Below are positions 56,991 to 64,000 of a stretch of 64,000 nucleotides of DNA, piece by piece; the first letter of the stretch is position 1, and the number at the start of each line of letters is the position of its first letter. The DNA lies in the NCBI GenBank assembly GCA_012845835.1, contig JABAKD010000030.1, positions 8,210,305-8,274,304 on the forward strand. The letters are read 5' to 3'. Origin of the DNA: Undaria pinnatifida. Taxonomy: Eukaryota; Sar; Phaeophyceae; Laminariales; Alariaceae. The position numbers were made by a program, and so were the translations under genes. The notes below the pieces were generated by a model. The model was given only the letters and a program-made list of their open reading frames with translations. It had not been told where the DNA came from and made no database searches.

Positions 56991-57174
56991 TCTTTATGGT
57001 CGATCTTAGAGCTGAAGTGTATTTTTTCATGTTTTAAAATATGATATACCTGTCGCATGTACACGTTCAGCGGTACAACAGCAGCAGTTTATCAGAGAAC
57101 AGGTTCAAATTGTTAGTTCTTGGGCGGGCAGAGGGCAAAGAGTGTCCCATATGCACTATTAATCAAGGGTGGTC

Positions 57175-57300
57175 ATGGGATTGAATGGGACGGGCATGTG
57201 GGACGGGGATGGGATGGGATGGGATAGGATGGGATGAGACGGCAATCCCACAGTGATATTTGTGCTGCCCATCCCATCCCATTCCCATACCATCGCGAAT
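57175..57300. repeat. GGGAT pentamers facing ATCCC pentamers
   Basis: GGGATGGGATGGGATGGGAT (57203 on) is followed about 70 bp later by CCCATCCCATCCCATTCCCA, so the two tracts are inverted and could pair. They lie about 350 bp before the Helitron coding start. Confidence 0.75.
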
Positions 57301-57644
57301 TCCTACCACACTTGCTCCCACATAACCGATAAATCTCCGCTCCCGTCCCATGCTTCCCATCCCAGCGTTGGCACAGCTACTCCCGTCCCAACACCGCTGT
57401 CAACGCAGCTACTCCCGTCCCATGGGAACTCTTGGCGCGAGACTTACCCATCCAAATAGAGCACATTCCTTCCACAAATAGAATGTTCTGCAGCGTTCAG
57501 GACACACACAAGAGTCTTTGAAAGTACAATAGAATCTTCTTCGGGGGATATCATATACGGAGTATTTCATAATATATACGTGTCCTTATTATATAATACG
57601 CTAACGTCGTGGTCGTGGCGTTTTTTTGAACCTTTGAAAATATC

Positions 57645-60300
57645 TTGGTTATAACCCCCCCCCGAAAAAGCGGCGTTTCCCGAGCTCCATTCGGCCTCCG
57701 GCGGCCTCGCGGCGCCGCCACGTCCCATCCGCACAGCAGCACTACGACGTGCCGGCGAAAGAACGGCTCCAGTCTTGGCGTTCCGCTCCGCCAGGTTGGG
57801 TTCGCGCACGGCCCGCCGACATTCGTTATACAGAGGGCATTCCACCACTACCTCAGCAGCCCTATGCCGCAGGCCGGGCACCACCCACGGTATGCCGAGA
57901 TCTATTACTACAGCGCCGAGGAAGAGCAGCTCAGGTATCGGTTGAATAGCTTCGAGGAGCTTAGCACTTCGCTTCTTGCAGGGCCCCTAGCCACCGTGCA
58001 GGGTATCCTCTCGCGGGTAAACCCTTATGCCAGCATCTACCGATCAGCAATCGACAGGTCGAGCGAGATCGCCGCGAGGGCTGCTGGCAGAACTCCTCAT
58101 CCTGAGAACATCGTTCCTTTCTGCGCACCAGCAACACGCCCGATCTACGTCGGTACAACGGCCCCTCCGCCCCGATGGAAGTTGCTGCGATCCTTCCGGA
58201 CTCAAACGAAGAAGCTCGCGGCGGCCGCGACATTGTCGTGCATGATTCACGGCGTGGATTGATGCGGGTCTCCGCCACCCACCCGTCGTATGAGCCTCTG
58301 GCGTACCCCATACTCAACCCCACCGGTGTTTCGGGCTGGCACGGCAACATCGACCTCGGCCCGCAGCAAGGCGGTGGTGTTCATGCTCCCCTCTGCCCGC
58401 AGCCGGACAGGGGTGCCCATGGTGGCGTGCCAGGCGACCGCTTCACCGCGACGACGGACATGACCAGCCGGCGGCACGTGGAGGCGGAGCCAGGGGTAGC
58501 GCGAGAAAGAAGGTGCCACAGAGGGAGTTCTTCGCCTATCGCGTCGCTGATCGAGCTCGACAGAGAGGGAGCGCAATCAGCGATCCCGACCTCCAACCCA
58601 TCAGCATGTACCACCGTGGGGGCAGACTGTTTCAGCAGTACGTCGTCGACGGCGCTGTCCAGATTGAAGAGTCCAAGCTTGCCTATCAACGCAACCACCA
58701 AGGCGAACTCCGTGCCGCTCTCTATTCCGGTCTTGCCGATGCCCTGCGGATGGTTGACAACGCCGGCGACTTCGGACGGCGCGTGGTCCTCGCGTCGAGA
58801 TTCGTGGGCGGACCCCGGTACATGGTACAGCAGTACCAGGATGCCATAGCTCTTGTGCGAAAGTACGGTTAGCCCGACCTCTTCGTCACCTTCACCTGCA
58901 ACCCCGGTATGTCTTTACTCCTTCGGCTCATCAACTTTAGTCACTCTGTTGTGTCCCGGACCGTGCGACGTGAGCCCCCTCTGCTATATATCACCCCCCA
59001 GCCCAGCGGTGTCCATTCGTCTCACCCGTTCTTATCGCCGGCCTCCGTCCTACCCCCGTCCAGCTTGGCCGGAGATTACACACGAACTTCTCGAGGGCCA
59101 GACCGCCACCGCCAGTCCGGACATTGTGTCCCGGGTTTTCAACGCCAAACTCCGGGCGCTGGAGAACGACCTATATAAGAACGGCTGCTTTGGGACCGCC
59201 GTCGCGTGGTGCAGAGTGGTGGAGGTGAGACCTGTCTCATAATAGACGTTTTCCCTGTGATATTTCGTCCTCCCTTCCGGCGTTTCGTAAAATTTCCGTT
59301 GATGTTTAGGTTGCAAACCTCGCCTTTAACTTCAGTCCATTTTAGGTCACAAACCTCGCTCCCCTCTATTATTGTCTGTTCCCTTTCGTTTGCGTCGTTG
59401 CCAGTTTTAAAAGCGCGGTCTTCCCCACGCTCATATCGTTATCATTGTGGATGCCGACAAGCCCCAACCCGAGGACTACGACCGGTACGTGTCTGCGGAA
59501 CTCCCCGACCCCGACCGCCAGCCGCGCCTGTTTCACCGGGTTGCTTCTAGCATGGTGCACGGGCCCTGCGGCATCAAGTGCCAAAGGGATGGCGTGTGCT
59601 CCAAGAGATACCCGAAGGACTTCCAGGACGAGACAATTTCTTCGGAGGACGGGTACGCCGTTTACCGCAGACGACAACCCGCAGAGCCCTGCGAGAGAAC
59701 GGTAAACGTTCAACTCGGTGACGGTTCCACCAAGGCTTACAAGGTAGGCCCACGGGGTGCCTTTCTGCGCGGTCGGTGGGTGGACAACAGGTGAATCGTC
59801 CCGTACTGCCCAGCTCTCACCCTCAGATACGACGCGCACCTCAACGTCGAGGTCTGTTCGTCCGTACGAGCCGTCAAGTACCTTTACAAGTACGTCTTCA
59901 AGGGCAATGTTCAAGCTTTGGCTGCGATCGCGTAACCAGAGGGAGCCACGGACGAGATCACCAATTTCGTCGAAGCGCGTTACCTGGGCTCGTGCGAGGC
60001 AGCTTGGAGCATCTTCGCTTTTCCCACCACGGAGCGCTTTCCGTCCGTGTTGCATCTTGCCCTTCACGAGCCCGGCGGGAAAATGGTCTACTACGGTGAG
60101 GACCAGGCAGCGGCTCGACTGCAAAGCTCCTGCAAGACGATCTTGACGGAGTTCTTCGCCTACAACGCCGCCGCCGTCGCCGCTGTTGACGATGCGGACG
60201 GCGATGCCGACGTCGCCTTGAGTCTCCTGTATCAAGACTTCCCCACGCACTTCACGTGGGACAAGGCGAACAAAAAGTGGAGACCTAGACAGCGGCGAGC
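57645..60300 (+). pseudogene. Helitron Rep (HUH endonuclease) region, decayed
   Basis: Frames in order: 57645-58262 (YAEIYYYSAEEEQLRYRL then ILSRVNPYASIY), 58175-58360 (EVAAILPDSNEEARGGRDIV then ATHPSYEPLAYPI), 58513-58906 (LFQQYVVDGAVQIEESKLAY, GGPRYMVQQYQDAIALVRKY, then PDLFVTFTCNP), intron 58907-59063 (GTATGT..CCAG), 59064-59224 (WPEITHELLEG..ASPDIVSRVF), intron 59225-59404, and 59405 on with F-stop-KRGLPHAHIV. LPHAH is the HUH metal motif of rolling-circle Reps. YLYKYVFKG near 59880-59905 supplies the tyrosine region. In-frame stops lie at 58870, 59408, 59792 and 59933, plus frameshifts near 58180, 58400-58510 and 60310. The protein would nick and join single strands during rolling-circle transposition if intact. 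Confidence 0.85.
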
Positions 60301-62393
60301 TGCTCAACCCCAGGTGGGCATCCTGGCCACGGCAAGAGGTTCTACATCCGCCTGCTCCTCTGTCACGTGCCCGGGCCCGTCTTTTTCAGGGCCCTGCGCA
60401 CACTCCCGGACGGCACCGTGACCAAAAACGTTCCAGGAAGCGTGCCGCTCCAGAGGTCTTTTGGCGGGGGACCTGGAGTGGGATCGCTGCCTAGCGGAGG
60501 CGGCGACTCATCAGACATGCGCGGCCACCCTGAGAGAGCTATCCGTCACCATCCTCAGGCACTGCGACGTTGGTGACCCTCTCTACTTGTGGCTGCGTTA
60601 TCGTGACAGCCTCTCCGAGGACTTCCTCCACGAAAGGCGCGCTACAGACCCCTCTCGCCGGATGTGCGACGAGTTCCACAACCTCGCCCTTCTTCACATC
60701 GATTGCTGCCTTCGTGCGGCAGGGTCCGGCGTCGTGGACTACCGCCTTCCGTCACCTGCAGACCATACCCCATGCGACCTGTTACACGAGATAGTGGAAG
60801 AGCTGGCCGGGCACAACCACGACGAGCTGCGGCAACTGCAGGACGAAAGTCTAGGCCACTTCAACACTGAGCAACGCACTGCTTTCGACAGCATCATGGC
60901 TGCCCACGCCGCCCTCCTCGACGAGGATGGCGGGCGACGCCGCGTTTTTCCAGCGTATCAGGCAGGGCGGGGTTTCTTTTCCGTCGACGGGCCAGGAGGT
61001 ACTAACAAGACCTTCCTTTACAGCGCCGTCCTTGCCGCAATTCGCTCCAGGGGGAGAATCGCTCTTGCCGTTGCCTCCAACGGTGTCGCCTCCACCCTAT
61101 TACCGCGCGCTCGCACCGCCCGCTCCCTCTTCATGATCCCCATACACATGACGGCCAACTCCTCCTGCTTCGTGGACAAGCAGAGCTCGCGGGCCCAGCT
61201 GCTGCGGATGGCCGATGCCATGCTTTGGGACGAGGCGCCCATGGCCCACCGGCACTGTCATGAAGCCGTCCAGCGCTGCCTCCGGGATGTCATGGGCAAC
61301 GGGTGGGAAGATCGTCGTCATGGGGGGTGACTTCCGGCAGATCCTTCCAGTTGTTCGAAAAGGCACACGGGCTGAGGTCGTCAGCGCCTGCCTTAACCAG
61401 TCTCCACTCTGGAGAGGGGCGCGACTGCTGCAACTGACGACTAACATGCGAGTGTTGCGTGCAGGAATTAATGACCCCAGCATCCAGGAGTTCTGTTCGT
61501 GACAGATAAGAATTGGCAACGGCGCTGAGGAGGACGCTCGAGGGGATTCCGTCGACCCCTTCGCCGAAAGGCAGGGGCGAATTTCGGGCGACCTCATCGT
61601 CCCCGGCGAGGACCCGCGCGGCCTCATCAACGCCGTCTTCCCCAACTTGGACGCCTTCGGGCCCGACGGTGACCACAAACCCAGACTGGCCTTCGCCAGG
61701 CGATCTGTGCTCACGCCTCGAAATGACGACCAGCGACAACTCAACGAAGACATCATGCAGCGTGTTCCGGCCGAGGAATTCGAGTCCCTCAGCGTCGACG
61801 GCACCGCGAACATGGATAGCTGCGTCATATACCCGGGAGAGTTCTTGCAGACGCTGACACCGGCCGGGATGCCCACCCATCGCGTGGTTCTCAAGATCGG
61901 CGCGCCGTTCATCTTGCTACGCACCATAAACCCATCGACGAGGCTGTTCAACGGTACCCGCTGCCTCCTCATCGCCGCTTCGCAGTGGGTCCTGCACGTA
62001 GAAATCGCGACAGGGCCAAGCACCGGCCAGAGAGCATTCGCGCCACGGTGTAAACTCACTTCGACCGAGGGCGAGCTTCCGTTCGTCCTTACACGGCGGC
62101 AATTTCCCGTTGCACCGTGCTTTGCCATGACCATTAACAAAGCGCAGGGTCAAACGCTTGACAGGGTCGGCATTTTCCTTCGGCGCCCGGTGTTTTCACA
62201 TGGGCAGCTCTATGTGGCTGCGTCTAGGGCCACATCGCGGCAGAACCTCTGCTTCATGGTCACTGGGGGCGGCTCCACCCTACCGGACGGTTCCCAAGGA
62301 ACCTGCACCACAAACACCGCCTACGAAGGAGTACTCAATGGCTCAGGTCGACGGCGACCAAGGACTTCACGCACGTTTCGTCCTACCTTTTAG
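60301..62393 (+). pseudogene. Helitron PIF1-like helicase region, decayed
   Basis: It continues the Helitron protein: GKRFYIRLLLCHVPGPVFFR (about 60332-60400), then frame 60461-61330 with LNTEQRTAFDSIMAA (motif Q-like), DGPGGTNKTFLYSAVL (Walker A, where the usual GGTGKT reads GGTNKT) and MLWDEAPM (Walker B). A frameshift near 61290 leads to frame 61215-61502 with GGKIVVMGGDFRQILPVV and LTTNMRV. A TGA at 61500 interrupts SWQ-like RIGNG, after which the same frame runs to 62393 with FAMTINKAQGQTLDRVG and FSHGQLYVAASRATS (motifs V and VI). The 5'-to-3' helicase fold is therefore complete in outline but carries at least two frameshifts, one stop and a Walker A change, so it is inactive. I could not fix the TC start or the CTRR end. 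Confidence 0.87.
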
Positions 62394-62448
62394 CTTTTTG
62401 CGTTGTATTGTTTTGCGTTAGGCGGGGTTGAGTTCGTTCGAATCCTTC

Positions 62449-62540
62449 GGATTCGGTTCCGTTGGGTTGCATGGGATAGGGTTGGGTTAGGATGAGTTGG
62501 GTTGGGCTCGGATGGGTTCGGTTGGGTTGTTTTGCTCTAA
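62449..62540 (+). repeat. GGGTT-rich repeat with small hairpin
   Basis: CGAATCCTTCGGATTCG (7-bp stem, 3-base loop) at about 62438-62454 is followed by GGTTGGGTTAGGATGAGTTG-type pentamers. Helitrons end in a hairpin then CTRR, but the nearest CTAA (about 62540) is not directly after a hairpin, so I do not assign it as the terminus. Confidence 0.45.
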
Positions 62541-62848
62541 ACACCTTGCAATCCCTTCCTTTTGCCTGGTGCAATGGTGTTCGTGTGCTTTCTCCTGTAA
62601 CTAATAATGCATAAATTGCGCGGAACATTCTACATTGTGCGTGACCTGCTGGGTTGTTAACACTTCTTTCGATCCTTTGTTTTTCTTGAGTGCGTCGCGT
62701 CTTCCTCCATCGATCCCACCTCCTTTGGCATTTCTGTCCCGTGGGCGTATCCGCTCCACTGGCATTGTTCAGAGTACCATAGAGTATATTCGAATCTCCA
62801 ATGTTCATCCGCACTGCGGACAGGCAGCAGGGAAACACACACAGCCCC

Positions 62849-64000
62849 ATGGCGGACCCTATCGGCGGCGGCGGCTCTGCTGCTCAGCCTGTGTCAACAC
62901 AGCCAGCTCAGCCTGTGTCGGCACAGCCAGATACGTTGCAGATAGGCGGTCTTACGGTACAACTGGTCGGTGCTGGGAAAGGGAGACACAGGCAGGCCTC
63001 AGGGATTTGGAAGCATGTAGTGGAGTTCACGCCACCAACGGCGGCCGGCGAGAACGTCAAGTGCATGGTGAAAAGAACGCTCCCGCGGTGGACACGCTTC
63101 CAGAACGCGAGGTAACCTGCGGCCACTTGATGAAGTGCGTCAGAGCTGACCCCAGCAAGAGCATCTCCAGCGGAGGAACGAAAACCTTGTGGAATCACTT
63201 CCAAACGAGCCATCTTTACATTCGCGCCGAAGAGATGAGTAAGATCTCACACACACCATCGGAAGAAAGAAGAAGGCGGCGATTTTTAGCCAAGGTAAGA
63301 GGGGGCTATTGCAGGATCGCCTGCGTTAGCTGTGGTGTGCTGAGTGATTTGTGTAGATGGTGCTTTGGTTAATGCTTGTTGATTTTTGAAAAGCAGACGA
63401 CAAATCTAAGAAAGAACAAAACGAACCTCCACGATTTTTGTTTTTTTGTTCTTTGTTGTGAGCCTTCCGACCCACACGTACGTACTAGATATATACGGAA
63501 GATAGGACCTCCTAATTTAAATTTTATTTTGATTTTAATCATCATTTGTGACTAATGCAGTTCGTGTGTGTACAACAACCCCCTGGAACTTGCATTTAAC
63601 AGGTTCTTGGACGCTACCGCTGGCTTTAGTACAAAACGCAACGTTTCTGATATTTTATTTTTCATATTTCATACTTGAATACTTTTTACATTGACTCCCT
63701 TCATGAAAGGCCAGCACACACCGTGCTTGAGATCTACTTGGTATCAAAGCCCCGGCTGGCCACACTCCCTGTACGTGTTGACTCTCTCGTTTTCCACCCC
63801 TTCTCCCGCCTCCCCGTCTTGTGTGGATCACCCGCAGTTCAGGAAGCGCAACAGAGCAAAGGCAAAGGGCCGATGGACAACTTCATGACCAAGCCGCTTG
63901 GCAAGAATCAGCAAGAGGAGCAGAACCGGCGCTACTTTGCCATGTGCGCCGTCGACTTCCGGCCTTCAGCATGATCAACATTCCCGCGTTTCGCTGGTAC
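62849..64000 (+). pseudogene. hAT-type transposase 5' part with BED-like finger, runs off the window
   Basis: ATG at 62849 starts MADPIGGGG, then an Ala/Gln/Pro/Val repeat (SAQPVSTQPAQPVS). ASGIWKHVVEFTP is the W-K-H segment opening BED fingers. After a one-base frame change near 63070 it continues VTCGHLMKC and SSGGTKTLWNHFQTSH, with the paired Cys and H-X4-H of a BED zinc finger. A donor AAG|GTAAGA ends this exon at 63294. Near 63838 an acceptor CCCGCAG leads into MDNFMTKPLGKNQQEEQNRR then YFAMCAVDFRP, and in a shifted frame FSMINIPAFRWY, the RPFS..E..GF landmark that follows the BED domain in hAT transposases. The two frame changes indicate decay. The catalytic core lies beyond the window. 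Confidence 0.72.

Noticed and set aside
16706-57300. CRISPR-like arrays among the many short repeats
   Set aside because: The repeats are contiguous microsatellites or diverged tandem units without constant-length unique spacers or cas genes, in a eukaryotic genome.
59791-59825. A 35-bp GT..AG intron in the Helitron
   Set aside because: The segment encodes IVPYCPALTL, a conserved part of Helitron Reps, and 35 bp is too short for an intron. The TGA is a nonsense change.

Overview
The window is nuclear DNA of a repeat-rich eukaryote at roughly 50% GC. Two conserved cellular genes with GT-AG introns can be reconstructed exon by exon. A microsomal fatty acid desaturase, a lineage of plant-type retroelements, Helitron, hAT and pogo-like DNA transposons, and TTAGGG-type telomere-like DNA fit a photosynthetic stramenopile, and a brown alga is my best guess. 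That taxon is inference. There is no bacterial operon, CRISPR array, rRNA or intact tRNA.

Layout. 0.4-8.8 kb (+): a complete six-exon membrane desaturase of 388 residues; its second intron (4.4 kb) carries an antisense LINE remnant. 8.8-27 kb: no convincing gene. This stretch holds minisatellites, three short DNA transposons with CAGT-type terminal inverted repeats, a TTAACCCC-ended MITE, tRNA-like sequence and several dispersed repeat families. 27.9-36 kb: a decayed Ty3/gypsy gag, a 1.7-kb cluster of repeats in alternating orientation, and the 3' part of a non-LTR retrotransposon with a CCHC finger and restriction-like endonuclease motifs, ending beside a long CAA microsatellite. 36.3-55.7 kb (-): exons of a glucosidase II beta subunit, from the LDLa-like Cys/Asp repeats through coiled coil and acidic regions into the MRH lectin domain. 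Its largest introns are loaded with interstitial telomere-like repeats, a 1.16-kb TIR element, scrambled gypsy pol, gag and integrase pieces, and tandem repeats. 55.8-57.6 kb: a repeated tRNA-like element and pentamer repeats. 57.6-62.4 kb (+): a decayed Helitron with Rep (HUH) and PIF1-like helicase regions. 62.8-64.0 kb (+): the start of a BED-finger hAT transposase that runs off the window.

Function. The two host genes both belong to the ER: lipid desaturation, and N-glycan trimming in glycoprotein quality control. Nothing suggests they are co-regulated. Everything else is mobile or satellite DNA, much of it inside host introns. I found no new multi-gene system. The most unusual structures are the alternating-orientation cluster at 32.8-34.5 kb, the 196-bp-arm gag palindrome at 47.4-47.8 kb, the telomere-like array abutting a 3' splice site at 41.4 kb, and the related CAGT-TIR transposons at 17.8-22.6 kb.
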